Source of the DNA: a virus
Virus record (IMG/VR): IMGVR_UViG_3300008735_000870
Span: 1 to 57,946 of that record
Direction: 5' to 3' (one strand)
DNA length: 57,946 nucleotides
Positions 46,073 to 54,914 of the stretch are shown here, piece by piece. The position numbers were made by a program, and so were the translations under genes. How positions within the stretch are numbered: the stretch's first letter is position 1; every line of letters begins with the position of its first letter. The notes below the pieces were generated by a model, which was not told where the DNA came from, did not search any database, and saw only the letters and a list, made by a program, of their open reading frames with translations.

Positions 46073-47220
46073 AATCAAACATTTGCCCGTTGCCGTGGAC
46101 TAGTTTAGAAATTGACGTAAATGGCTCAGCATCGCCTTGTTGTTTGTATAAAGGTACTATTCCAAATTATAAGGTATATGAAACAAATCTTAAAACAATA
46201 CAGAATTCAGAGTATATGGAAAAATTAAGACAACAATTTAAAGACGGTAAAAAACCGATAGGATGTCAAAGTTGTTGGCAAGAAGAAAGTGCTGGAAAGA
46301 TTAGTAAACGTATGAATTCACTTTACAAAATGAAACATAGTTTAAAAGACTGGACACCAGACAGTGAAACAAATTTAAAATTTATAGATTTTAAGTTAGG
46401 AAATGTATGTAATTTAAAATGTAGAATATGTGGTAGTTGGAGTTCTAGTAAATGGGCACAGGAAGAATTAGACTATGGAGAAAATCCAGTTGCAAGAAAG
46501 CACTTAACAGAAGGTGGATGGCCTAAAAAGAATCCACAATTTTTTGATGATATAAAAGAAGTATTAGAAGATGTAGAATATTTTGAATTCACAGGCGGAG
46601 AACCTTTTATGATACATAATCATTTTAAAATATTAGAACATTGTGTTGAAAAAGGGTATGCTAAAAATCAAGATATACATTATAATACAAATGGAACACA
46701 TTACCCGGGTAGAGAAATTTTTGATTTGTGGAAACATTTTAAAAGAGTTGAAATTGCGTTTAGTATTGATGATGTAGGAGAACAATTTCAATACCAAAGA
46801 CATCCTGCAAATTGGAAAGAAGTAAATTATAATCTAAATCAATTTAAAGTATATCAATTAGCAAATATGGAATTTCAAATTTGTACAACAATTAGTATTT
46901 TTAACATTTTTAGTTTGGCAAAAATTGCATTATGGGTAAGACAATTTGAACCAACATTTTTTTATGTTAATACTTGTTTTGATCCGGATTATTTTAATAT
47001 TCAAACATTACCAAAACAAATAAAAAATATTGTAAATTCACGTTATTCAGATTTAAACGATTTTAAACCTACATTAAGATTTATGAATTCAGCACATAGA
47101 GATTCTAGAGAAATACAAAAACAAAGAAAAGAACGTATTTTACAAACAGACAAGTATAGAGAAGAAAATTTTGGAGATGTTTTTCCACTTTTAAATAAAG
47201 TATTAAAAATTTATGAATAA
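46054..47220 (+). CDS. Radical SAM protein with N-terminal SPASM-like region, copy 5 of 5
   Basis: 388 residues, the shortest copy. N-terminal Cys region: NICPLPWTSLEIDVNGSASP, CCLYKG and GCQSCWQEESAGK. Core motif Cys119-NLK-Cys123-RI-Cys126, then EFTGGEPFMIHNH (about 177-189), YNTNGTHYPG and FSIDDVGEQFQYQR, all intact. Like copies 3 and 4 it begins with the CxxPW pattern, so 3, 4 and 5 form one subgroup and 1 and 2 another. The start lies 19 nt inside copy 4, the end overlaps the second SGNH gene by eight nt. The start ATG is the first in frame; no strong ribosome site is seen. Confidence 0.85.
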   Translation: MVDKYIKSNICPLPWTSLEIDVNGSASPCCLYKGTIPNYKVYETNLKTIQNSEYMEKLRQQFKDGKKPIGCQSCWQEESAGKISKRMNSLYKMKHSLKDWTPDSETNLKFIDFKLGNVCNLKCRICGSWSSSKWAQEELDYGENPVARKHLTEGGWPKKNPQFFDDIKEVLEDVEYFEFTGGEPFMIHNHFKILEHCVEKGYAKNQDIHYNTNGTHYPGREIFDLWKHFKRVEIAFSIDDVGEQFQYQRHPANWKEVNYNLNQFKVYQLANMEFQICTTISIFNIFSLAKIALWVRQFEPTFFYVNTCFDPDYFNIQTLPKQIKNIVNSRYSDLNDFKPTLRFMNSAHRDSREIQKQRKERILQTDKYREENFGDVFPLLNKVLKIYE

Positions 47221-48037
47221 AAAAGTTGTAAAAAAATTTATAGCAGGCGGTTGTAGTTTTACATTTGGACATGAATTGTCAGATGATAACGAAGGTAAAA
47301 CACCATCTAAACAAAGTTGGGCATACATTTTAAGTCAAGAATTAAATCTTTGTCAGCCTGACGATTATGTTTGTACAGCAAGGCCAGGTTCTGGTAATAC
47401 AGGAATTGCTCGTAGAGTTTTTAACGCCGTAGGAAATTTAAAAGATATTACTGGAGTTGCTGTAATGTGGTCATTTTTATCACGGTATGATTGGGCAATG
47501 CCAAGGCATAAAAATTTAGAAAATACTCGTTGGGCAACAATAACACCATGGGATACAGTACAAGGTGAAGCCGAAGCATTTAGAGAGTTATCAGGATCGG
47601 AACCACAACAAGAAGTATGGAAACATAGAAGAGATTTATTAAAAAATACTGGTGTAAGTGATTTTGCAAATTCGTTATATAAAAATGCGGCTAACGAATA
47701 TCATGAATTATATTTGAGTTGGAAATCAATTATTTGGTTGCAAAATTTATTGGAAAAGAAAAAAATTCCATTTATGTTTACACTTGCAGATAATACTTTG
47801 TTTTATGATGAAATGACTTTACATAGTGAGAAGGATTCGTTTATGAAAGCATTATATAATGAAATAGATTTTACCAAATGGTTTAGTTTTGGTGAAAGAA
47901 TGATGGGATTTAACCAGTGGGCAACGTTAAATGAATATGAAAAAGGGGTAACACATCCGCTAGACAAAGCACACCTAGATGCTGTAAAATTAATGTTACC
48001 TAAGTTTAAAGAAATAATAGGAGGAAAAAATGTTTAG
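47213..48037 (+). CDS. SGNH/GDSL-hydrolase-like protein, copy 2 of 2
   Basis: 274 residues. The N-terminus KFIAGGCSFTFGHEL carries the probable nucleophile (Ser15), ARPGSGNTGIARRVFNAVGN the block II residues, VAVMWSFLSRYDW a block III-like strand, and THPLDKAH the closing His (His248). The same Cys-Ser-aromatic-Thr start as in the copy at 41410 suggests a common origin, with divergence in the middle. The two SGNH proteins bracket radical SAM copies 2-5. Likely role is hydrolysis or transfer of an acyl group; the target is unknown. It overlaps the neighbours by eight nt each. Confidence 0.6.
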   Translation: MNKKVVKKFIAGGCSFTFGHELSDDNEGKTPSKQSWAYILSQELNLCQPDDYVCTARPGSGNTGIARRVFNAVGNLKDITGVAVMWSFLSRYDWAMPRHKNLENTRWATITPWDTVQGEAEAFRELSGSEPQQEVWKHRRDLLKNTGVSDFANSLYKNAANEYHELYLSWKSIIWLQNLLEKKKIPFMFTLADNTLFYDEMTLHSEKDSFMKALYNEIDFTKWFSFGERMMGFNQWATLNEYEKGVTHPLDKAHLDAVKLMLPKFKEIIGGKNV

Positions 48038-48134
48038 TTGGTTAAAAAATTTAATCAAAAAGATTAAGCAAGAATTTGCTTATCGTAAAAGATTAAAAGA
48101 ACTAAAGAAAAAAGACCCTTTTATATACAAATAA
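48030..48134 (+). CDS. 34-residue basic amphipathic small protein
   Basis: The ORF starts at ATG 48030 directly after a strong GGAGG ribosome site and ends at TAA 48132-48134, with the kinase ATG at the very next base. The protein begins MFSWLKNLIKKIKQEFAYRK and is rich in Lys and Arg, likely a single amphipathic helix. It overlaps the SGNH gene stop by eight nt. Ribosome site, packing and codon use argue for translation; function is unknown. A membrane-associated helix or a coupling leader for the kinase are both possible. Confidence 0.65.
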   Translation: MFSWLKNLIKKIKQEFAYRKRLKELKKKDPFIYK

Positions 48135-48572
48135 ATGAAAATATTAATAATGGGATTACCGGGATCAGGAAAAACCACATTAGCAAAAAAGTTAGCACCA
48201 ATGCTAATGGCAGTTCATTTAAATGCCGATGAGGTAAGAAAAGAAGCAAACGATTTTGATTTTTCTGCAGAAGGTAGAGTAAGACAAGCAAACAGAATGA
48301 AACAATTAGCACAAGAAGCCGCAAATGATAATAGAATTGTTGTAGCAGATTTTATTTGCCCAACAGAACGTACTAGAAACGATTTTAATGCCAGTTATAC
48401 AATTTGGATGGATACGATTAAAAAAGGAAGATTTGAAGACACAAATCAAATGTTTGAAGAACCAAAAAATCCAGATTTTATAGTAACGCACTATGATGCA
48501 GATATGTGGGCATTTATGATTAAGAATGATATAACAGAAAAATTTCAATTAATAGGACGTCATAGCATATGA
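48135..48572 (+). CDS. P-loop kinase, APS-kinase-like
   Basis: 145 residues. The Walker A loop GLPGSGKTT occupies residues 7-15, followed by AKKLAPMLMAVHLNADEVRK, the pattern of small nucleotide or adenylylsulfate (CysC-like) kinases. A second strand VVADFICPTERTRNDF (about 73-88) corresponds to the CysC lid region, where the phosphoryl acceptor binds. The protein is shorter than bacterial CysC (about 200), so the acceptor is uncertain; a sugar, peptide or sulfate donor could be meant. It overlaps the carbamoyltransferase by four nt (ATGA). Confidence 0.75.
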   Translation: MKILIMGLPGSGKTTLAKKLAPMLMAVHLNADEVRKEANDFDFSAEGRVRQANRMKQLAQEAANDNRIVVADFICPTERTRNDFNASYTIWMDTIKKGRFEDTNQMFEEPKNPDFIVTHYDADMWAFMIKNDITEKFQLIGRHSI

Positions 48573-50023
48573 GGATATTAGGAATAAATTGCATGAACCA
48601 TGACGCCGCAATGGCAGTAGTAGACGACAGAGAAATTCTGTGGGCCGCACATTCAGAACGTTATTCAAGAATTAAAAATGATCATTTCTTAAATCAAGCA
48701 ATTGTTGACGAAGCAAAAACATATGGACCGTTTGATAAAGTTGTTTATTATGAAAAACCTTTGTTAAAGAAAACTAGACAACTATATGCAGGACAATATA
48801 GTGATGCTTTAAGTTATACAGAAATGCCACAATGGAATTTGGATAGGTTTGGAATTAAAATTGATGAATATGTAAATCATCATAATTCACACGCCGCGGC
48901 AGGATATTTTACATCACCATTTAAAGAAGCAGTAATTCTTACAGTTGATGCAATTGGAGAATGGGATACAGTGTCTATATCAGTTGCAAAAGGAAATAAA
49001 ATTGAACGGAAAGAAACTATAAGGTATCCGCATTCATTAGGAATATTGTATTCTGCATTTACACAACGTTGTGGATTAAAACCTGCAGAAGAAGAATATA
49101 TTTTAATGGGAATGGCGGCATATGGAAAACCAGATTATAAAGATGATATATATGAAGATTTTGTTCAGCAAGGTCCTTTTAAATTAAAACAAAACTTACA
49201 TCAAGGTATAGGTAATTGGCACGCCGGCGCAGATCCAGTTGATCTTGCCGCATCAGTACAAGCTGTTCTTGTAGAATGTCTTGCAAATTTATGGCAAAGA
49301 GCATCTGAGTATGGTAGTAAAAATTTAGTTTATGTAGGAGGTGTTGCATTAAATTGTGTAGCTAATTCAGGACTTGCTAATATGGGATTGTTTGATAATA
49401 TTTGGATTATTCCTAATCCGGGTGATGCAGGATCTTCAATAGGATGTATTGCGGCTTCAGAACAAAAACATTTAAATTGGAAAAATCCATTTTTAGGTTA
49501 TAACATTAAAAGTGAATATCCAGTTGATGCAATTATAAAAGAATTAACAGAAAGTAAAATTTGTGGAGTTGCAAATGGTAAAGCAGAGTTCGGACCACGA
49601 GCACTTGGTAATAGATCGCTTTTGGCTGATCCGAGAGGTCCAGGGATTAAGGATATGGTAAATCGAATTAAGAGAAGACAGAAATTTAGACCATTCGCTC
49701 CGGCTATTTTAGAAGAGGATGTAAATGACTATTTTGCTCTCCCAACCCCCGTAAAAAATACCCCTTATATGCAGTTTACAGCGGCGTACACGCATGGTAA
49801 AGACTGTCCTGCCATTATACACTATGATAACTCAAGCCGTGTGCAAACCGTGTCTAAAAGCGATAACGAAGGGTTTTATGAGCTGTTAAAAGCATGGAAA
49901 AAAAAGACAGGGTGCCCAATGCTTCTAAATACTAGTTTGAATATTAAGGGGCAACCGATGGTAAATGACATCGAAGATGCCAATGCATTTACCTACAAAT
50001 ATGGAGTAAAGGTATGTCAGTAA
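48569..50023 (+). CDS. Carbamoyltransferase (NodU/CmcH/TobZ family)
   Basis: 484 residues. The family transfers a carbamoyl group from carbamoyl phosphate, through a carbamoyl-adenylate, to a hydroxyl, often on a sugar. Motifs: GINCMNHDAAMAVVDD (residues 5-20), the metal-binding HHNSHAAAGYF near 107-117, ILTVDAIGEWDT, then GGVALNCVANS (about 257-267) and the C-terminal domain GPRALGNRSLLADPR (about 345-359), all conserved. Marine T4-like phages often carry such genes. From about residue 345 to the end the DNA looks more GC-rich with different codon use than before, which suggests a recombined 3' end. It overlaps the next gene by ten nt. Confidence 0.9.
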   Translation: MRILGINCMNHDAAMAVVDDREILWAAHSERYSRIKNDHFLNQAIVDEAKTYGPFDKVVYYEKPLLKKTRQLYAGQYSDALSYTEMPQWNLDRFGIKIDEYVNHHNSHAAAGYFTSPFKEAVILTVDAIGEWDTVSISVAKGNKIERKETIRYPHSLGILYSAFTQRCGLKPAEEEYILMGMAAYGKPDYKDDIYEDFVQQGPFKLKQNLHQGIGNWHAGADPVDLAASVQAVLVECLANLWQRASEYGSKNLVYVGGVALNCVANSGLANMGLFDNIWIIPNPGDAGSSIGCIAASEQKHLNWKNPFLGYNIKSEYPVDAIIKELTESKICGVANGKAEFGPRALGNRSLLADPRGPGIKDMVNRIKRRQKFRPFAPAILEEDVNDYFALPTPVKNTPYMQFTAAYTHGKDCPAIIHYDNSSRVQTVSKSDNEGFYELLKAWKKKTGCPMLLNTSLNIKGQPMVNDIEDANAFTYKYGVKVCQ

Positions 50024-50508
50024 ATTTTGAATTTAAGTTTAAAAATATTAATCCTGTTAATAACAAGTATCCAATTTGCAGAATAGAACTTAATAGTAAT
50101 GATATTTGTGTTGGTAAAGTAGAGCGAAGAATAGTTTTAGATGCAGACACGCAGGAGAACAATGTCTTAAGAATATTTTTTGAAAACAAAGGGAACAAGG
50201 ACACTATTTTAGATGATAACAATAAAATTAAACAAGATCTAAATTTTGAATTAGAAAAATTAACTATAGACGGGATCGATTTGCAACATTTGATATGGGA
50301 GAGCAGATATGTTACTAAAGACTCTGTGATTGATTCTTGTTTGTTTTTTGGGCCAAAAGGATATTGGGAATTAAAATTTGATACACCTGTATTGAAATGG
50401 TTTCTAAAGACCAATCATAATAAGAACAACAACGATCCTACCTGGGAGGAAGATTACAAATATTACGAAGAATCATGTCAGATATTAAACAAAATACAGA
50501 TAAAATAA
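50014..50508 (+). CDS. Unknown protein, beta-rich N-terminus
   Basis: 164 residues, no family recognised. Residues about 1-50 are alternating beta strands (FEFKFKNINPVNNKYPICRI, CVGKVERRIV), and the rest contains LFFGPKGYWELKFDTPVL and a charged C-terminal helix. The fold could be a small beta sandwich such as a carbohydrate-binding module, but this is speculative. It overlaps the carbamoyltransferase by ten nt and the next gene by 34 nt. Codon choice is less TTA-biased than in most of the window, like the adjoining aminotransferase-like gene. Confidence 0.55.
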   Translation: MSVNFEFKFKNINPVNNKYPICRIELNSNDICVGKVERRIVLDADTQENNVLRIFFENKGNKDTILDDNNKIKQDLNFELEKLTIDGIDLQHLIWESRYVTKDSVIDSCLFFGPKGYWELKFDTPVLKWFLKTNHNKNNNDPTWEEDYKYYEESCQILNKIQIK

Positions 50509-51545
50509 CAAAGATTGCTTGGGCACTAATGACAGCCTCAGCAAAAAAGAAGTTGGATGTTCCGGGTGAATACCTATGGAATATTCCAGTAAGTGATGAA
50601 TTCCACGAGATAAGGTCCAAATCTTGGAGTGTGTATTCTAGTGGTAACTGCATAAAGGATCAACACTTGAGAGATTTTATTCAAGGTATCAATTTGAACA
50701 AATCCTTACGAGACCCTTACGTAGTGAAAAAATTTGAGGAGTATTTTCCGGTGTGGTTGAAACAATGTCCAAGGTATCAATTAAAAGGCATTAATGATTT
50801 CAAATACAGTTGTTTCTCACAAGGTTCACAAGAATACTTTGTAAATTTTTATTTGAAATACCGGGATAAAAGATTTCGAGTATTCAAAGGAGAGTACTGG
50901 TGGCACATGGAGGTTTGGAAACATTTAGAACTTAAATGGGCGTACATAGAAGATGACGATTTGGGTGCCGATGACGTTGTAATATTAAGTTTTCCTTTTG
51001 CACGGTTAGGTGACGAACATCCACAGCAAAAAGATTTGTTGGAACAGTGTGAAAGAATTGGCATACCAGTAATGTTAGATTTCATATACATACCCAACGC
51101 GACGTATGATACTCTACAAATTGATTTGACACCAACTTGCATTAAGTCTTTAAGTTTTAGTTTCAGTAAAGCGTTTCCAGTAGGAAATGCCAGAATAGCA
51201 TTACGAATGACAAGGGAAAAAATAAAAGATCCAATGCAGATAAGCAATGATGAAAACGTTGCTAACAGGCTTGCCTCGGGTCTTGGTTTACAGTTAATGA
51301 AAAATTATAATGTAGATTACATGGTTGAAAAATACTTCGACGAACAAAAACATTGGTGTAGGTCTCTTGGATTGAAACCAACAAAGGTGGTGCATTTCGC
51401 TTTAGGTGAACCATTCACTGAGCATGGTAGAAAGAATAATAAAAGATTTTTTAGTGAATTTAATGATCAACAAAATAGATATAATCTTGGACCTCTTTTT
51501 GAAAATAAAAAATTATTACAAACTTTAGGATTTTATGAATATTAA
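50475..51545 (+). CDS. PLP-dependent aminotransferase-like protein (fold type I)
   Basis: 356 residues. Typical fold type I elements are present: VVILSFPFARLGDEHPQQKD (the strand preceding the cofactor Asp), IPVMLDFIYIPN with Asp202 that would bind the pyridine nitrogen, and SLSFSFSKAFPVGNARIAL with Lys232 as the Schiff-base lysine. The usual Gly-rich N-terminal motif is altered (SCFSQGSQEYFVNF), so substrate and even activity are uncertain. A class I aminotransferase acting on a sugar or amino acid intermediate fits the neighbourhood. Codon use differs from flanking genes. Overlaps the next gene by 11 nt. Confidence 0.65.
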   Translation: MSDIKQNTDKITKIAWALMTASAKKKLDVPGEYLWNIPVSDEFHEIRSKSWSVYSSGNCIKDQHLRDFIQGINLNKSLRDPYVVKKFEEYFPVWLKQCPRYQLKGINDFKYSCFSQGSQEYFVNFYLKYRDKRFRVFKGEYWWHMEVWKHLELKWAYIEDDDLGADDVVILSFPFARLGDEHPQQKDLLEQCERIGIPVMLDFIYIPNATYDTLQIDLTPTCIKSLSFSFSKAFPVGNARIALRMTREKIKDPMQISNDENVANRLASGLGLQLMKNYNVDYMVEKYFDEQKHWCRSLGLKPTKVVHFALGEPFTEHGRKNNKRFFSEFNDQQNRYNLGPLFENKKLLQTLGFYEY

Positions 51546-52629
51546 ATTTACTGGATTAGACAGATTGTATGATAGTTTTAGTTGGCGTATAACAAGACGT
51601 GCCAAAGCAGTATGGAAGAGTGGTAATATGATAATTGGTCGTCATGTTTTAACTAGTGAAGTTGCACAACTTGAAACTAGTATTGCAAAATATACAAAAA
51701 GAGAATATGCAGTTGCAGTTGGTAGTGGAACTGATGCGTTATATTTTGCTCTTAAGACGAAAGGAATAGGTCCTGGTAAAAATGTTTTATGTCCAGCAGT
51801 ATCTTTTATGGCAACTGCAGAAGCAATTAAAAGAACCGGAGCAAGTATTGAATTTATTGATATTGATGAAAATGGTCAAATTGGTCAACTTACACCAATT
51901 AATAAAGTTGATGCAGTAGTATATGTAAATCTTTTTGGTAATTTAGCAAATTATGATCGGCTTAAAACGTTTTGTGAAGAAAGAAAAATTCCATTAATAG
52001 AAGATGCCGCACAATCGTTAGGATCATTTTATAAAAAAATTCCATCAGGAAAATTAGGTGATATTAGTGTATTAAGTTTTGCACCATCAAAACCTTTACC
52101 AGCATTTGGAAATGGTGGAATGGTAGTATGTGATACTTTAGAAGAAGCTCAGGCTATTAGAGCATATCGTTATCATGGAGCAGGACCAATACGTATTAGT
52201 CATGGATACAATTCTGTATTATCTGAAGATCATGCCGCTATATTAAATTTTCTATTTTCAAAATATAAAGGGTTACTTAAAAAGAGAGCAAAGATTAGAC
52301 GATGGTATGAAGAAGAGTTTGACAAAATGCATATTAATAGTGTTAAAACACCAGAAAAAACAGTAAGCAATAATCACAAACTAGTACTTAAATTGCAAAA
52401 TAGAGATGAATTACAAATATTTTTAGCTAATAAAGGTATTGAAACGCAAGTACATTATAAAAAACCTATGCCAGAGTTATATTTTTTTAAAAAAGATCCA
52501 TTAGTTAATGGGTATTGGAAAGCAGAAGCATTTTGTAAAGAAGTTATTTCGTTGCCAATTTATCCTTATCTTAAAGAAGAAGAAGTAAAATACATTTGTA
52601 AATGTATTCAGGAATTTTATGGCGTTTGA
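51535..52629 (+). CDS. DegT/DnrJ/EryC1/StrS family sugar aminotransferase
   Basis: 364 residues, standard size. The family makes aminosugars from keto nucleotide-sugars using PLP. Motifs: YAVAVGSGTDALYFALKTKG (phosphate binding, about 56-75), CPAVSFMATAEAIKRTGA, IEDAAQSLGSFYKK (Asp in the cofactor strand) and ISVLSFAPSKPLPAFGNGGM with Lys186 as the Schiff-base lysine. All catalytic features are intact. It sits in the operon with glycosyltransferase-like genes, close to the epimerase and deacetylase at 53913-55555, so it probably supplies an amino sugar. Start overlaps the previous gene by 11 nt. Confidence 0.9.
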   Translation: MNIKFTGLDRLYDSFSWRITRRAKAVWKSGNMIIGRHVLTSEVAQLETSIAKYTKREYAVAVGSGTDALYFALKTKGIGPGKNVLCPAVSFMATAEAIKRTGASIEFIDIDENGQIGQLTPINKVDAVVYVNLFGNLANYDRLKTFCEERKIPLIEDAAQSLGSFYKKIPSGKLGDISVLSFAPSKPLPAFGNGGMVVCDTLEEAQAIRAYRYHGAGPIRISHGYNSVLSEDHAAILNFLFSKYKGLLKKRAKIRRWYEEEFDKMHINSVKTPEKTVSNNHKLVLKLQNRDELQIFLANKGIETQVHYKKPMPELYFFKKDPLVNGYWKAEAFCKEVISLPIYPYLKEEEVKYICKCIQEFYGV

Positions 52630-53947
52630 TTGTTATTGTATTAATTTTCAAAATAAAAAAAGTAAAGAAAATATAAACAAAATTAAACAAGTTTTTCCAT
52701 ATGTTAAAGTAATGCCTTTTATAAAAAGTTATTATGATTTAAGTAAAGTTATAATAGAATCAGCTAATACTGAATATGTGTGGATGTTAAGTAGCAAAAT
52801 AGATTACACAAAATTTGATTTTAATTATATACCAGAACAATTTGAAGCAAAACAATTGCACACATGGAGTTGTCCAACACAAAAAGAAGGCGATACGTTT
52901 TTATTTCATAAATCTTTTACAACACAAAATATAAAATTTTTAAGAGATTTTGAACACGTAAATTATCATACAGAAAATTTAAAATATGATAATGATGTAG
53001 AAGCAGTTGAATTTAATTTAAGTAATGTTATTGAATCATTACCAAAAAATAAAATTCCAAATTCACAATATATTAGATATTATGAAACTGGAGAAGAAGA
53101 AGAAATGTTTTATCCATCGTATTGGGAAGATTTAAAAATATATCTAGCAGGAAAAACGTTTTATATTCCTCGTAAAGCTCTACAAGATATTAGAACACAG
53201 TTATATGATTATAATTTACTGTACACAATAAAAGATAATAACAAAAAAGATTGCTTTGATGTTATTTTTATTTCAAATGGAGAGCCTTTTGAACAAGAAA
53301 ATTTTGATATTTTACAAGCTCATATTAAAAAATATAGTTTAAAAAATAAATTACATTGGGTAAAAAATGTTAAAGGTAGAAGTCAAGCATACAAAGAAGC
53401 CGCTAAACAGTCTAATACAGAATATTTTTATGCCGTATTTGCTAAAAGTATTGTAGCAGATACATTTATGTTTGATTATACAATAGATAGATGCTTAACA
53501 AAAAGACATTATATTTTTCATTCTCGTTTAGAAGAATTAGATCTAGATTATGGTACATTTAACATTAATATCTATAATAAAAGTTTATGTTTAGCTACTG
53601 CTAATGATAATATTTTAGATTTTACATTATCACAACCACATGAAGTAATATCAATTATTGCTAGTACATCATTATTAACACCCGACAATTATACTGCATG
53701 GAAAAATGCATTTAGAGAAGTTTCAAAATTAATATTATGGAATGAACGTAAACCTACTGTAGAAACATCTTATAGATTAAAAAAATGGATGGCAACGGAA
53801 CATAAATGGTTAGCACGTGGTTCAAAAGATGCAAAAGATTTTGTTAAAGAATGTGCGTATGATGAAGATAAAATTTTACAAACTTATACTTGGGATTTTT
53901 GTAGAAGTAAATTTAAATCTTTGTACCCAACGGAAACTTTTTATTAA
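52619..53947 (+). CDS. Large glycosyltransferase-like protein, unassigned
   Basis: 442 residues. Two half-similar segments appear: residues 1-200 (FDCYCINFQNKKSKENINKI; YVWMLSSKIDYTKFDF; WSCPTQKEGDTFLFHKSFTT) and 210-400 (FDVIFISNGEPFEQENFDIL; YFYAVFAKSIVADTFMFDY; FHSRLEELDLDYGTFNINIY). Each recalls a Rossmann-like sugar-transferase half with an acidic loop; I recall similar proteins in marine phages with no function assigned. Classical DxD is not obvious. It is the last + strand gene; its 3' end runs 35 nt into the epimerase gene on the other strand with no terminator hairpin seen. Confidence 0.5.
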   Translation: MAFDCYCINFQNKKSKENINKIKQVFPYVKVMPFIKSYYDLSKVIIESANTEYVWMLSSKIDYTKFDFNYIPEQFEAKQLHTWSCPTQKEGDTFLFHKSFTTQNIKFLRDFEHVNYHTENLKYDNDVEAVEFNLSNVIESLPKNKIPNSQYIRYYETGEEEEMFYPSYWEDLKIYLAGKTFYIPRKALQDIRTQLYDYNLLYTIKDNNKKDCFDVIFISNGEPFEQENFDILQAHIKKYSLKNKLHWVKNVKGRSQAYKEAAKQSNTEYFYAVFAKSIVADTFMFDYTIDRCLTKRHYIFHSRLEELDLDYGTFNINIYNKSLCLATANDNILDFTLSQPHEVISIIASTSLLTPDNYTAWKNAFREVSKLILWNERKPTVETSYRLKKWMATEHKWLARGSKDAKDFVKECAYDEDKILQTYTWDFCRSKFKSLYPTETFY

Positions 53948-54914
53948 TATCTAAATTTTCAAAATAAAATGGTTGTCCTAAAAACCAATTCATATATTTT
54001 GGGATACCTTCTTCAATATCTATTGTAGGATTAAAATTTAGCATAGTCTTTGCTTTGTCACTATTAAGTGTATCTCTGTTTGGATAAAAATCGTCATGTG
54101 GTTTAGTAATAATTGTTCCTGTACCTAGTTTTTGTTTTATTATTTCAGCCGCTTCAATAATTTTTCTACCATATCCTCTTGTACAATTAAATGTTTCATT
54201 TATAATTTCGTTTGTACAAACTAAAGAAAAATATTCTGCTACGTCAAGCACATTAGAAAAATCTAATTTATTATCAGGTCCTTGCACAGTCATTGTTCCG
54301 GTAGTTAATACATTTTTTAATAAATGACTAATCACCCTTGTTACTGTATCTCGAGTACCATAAACTGCCGAAGGTCTCATTATTACATAGTTTAATCCGT
54401 GTTGTCGATGCCAAATTTTGCATAAAATTTCTCCTTGTCTTTTATACGAACCATAGACTGTATTTGGTTTAGGTATTACATTTTCGTCAGGTATTTGTTT
54501 ATTAAATTCTCCATATACCATACTGCTAGATGCATATACAATTTTTTCAACTTTATGTTTTACACATAAGTCTAAAATATATGAAGTAGCAGTAATCATA
54601 TTGTTCGTAGCATCAGCTACATTTCTTTTGACCATTTTTGCATTTGGATAGGTTGCAACGTGAATAACTCTGTCGGGTTTAAAATCTTCAAACGCTTGTT
54701 CCATGAATTGTAAATTTTCAATTTGTCCAATATATTCTTTATCGGTTTGTGTAATTTCTTTTCTTTGTGATAATATAGGTTGGTATTCCCAATTAGGAAA
54801 TGTATAATATTGATGATAACAATCAACTACACCAATAATATGATTGTCTTTTTTTAATTGTTGACAAATATGACTACCAATAAATCCATATCCACCTAAT
54901 ACTAATATTCTCAT
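53913..54914 (-). CDS. NAD-dependent sugar epimerase/dehydratase (extended SDR)
   Basis: 333 residues. The Rossmann motif GGYGFIGSH (residues 7-15) and the catalytic Y154-GSY-K158 (YxxxK) are present, with YASSSMVYGEFN (about 127-138) supplying the Ser. VIMRPSAVYGTR and YNCTRG-like NCTRGYGRKI follow as substrate-binding elements. These enzymes convert nucleotide-linked sugars, for example by epimerisation or dehydration. It starts four nt after overlapping the PIG-L gene (ATGA), so the pair is coupled. Its 3' end overlaps the convergent + strand gene by 35 nt. Confidence 0.88.
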   Translation of the reverse strand: MRILVLGGYGFIGSHICQQLKKDNHIIGVVDCYHQYYTFPNWEYQPILSQRKEITQTDKEYIGQIENLQFMEQAFEDFKPDRVIHVATYPNAKMVKRNVADATNNMITATSYILDLCVKHKVEKIVYASSSMVYGEFNKQIPDENVIPKPNTVYGSYKRQGEILCKIWHRQHGLNYVIMRPSAVYGTRDTVTRVISHLLKNVLTTGTMTVQGPDNKLDFSNVLDVAEYFSLVCTNEIINETFNCTRGYGRKIIEAAEIIKQKLGTGTIITKPHDDFYPNRDTLNSDKAKTMLNFNPTIDIEEGIPKYMNWFLGQPFYFENLDINKKFPLGTKI

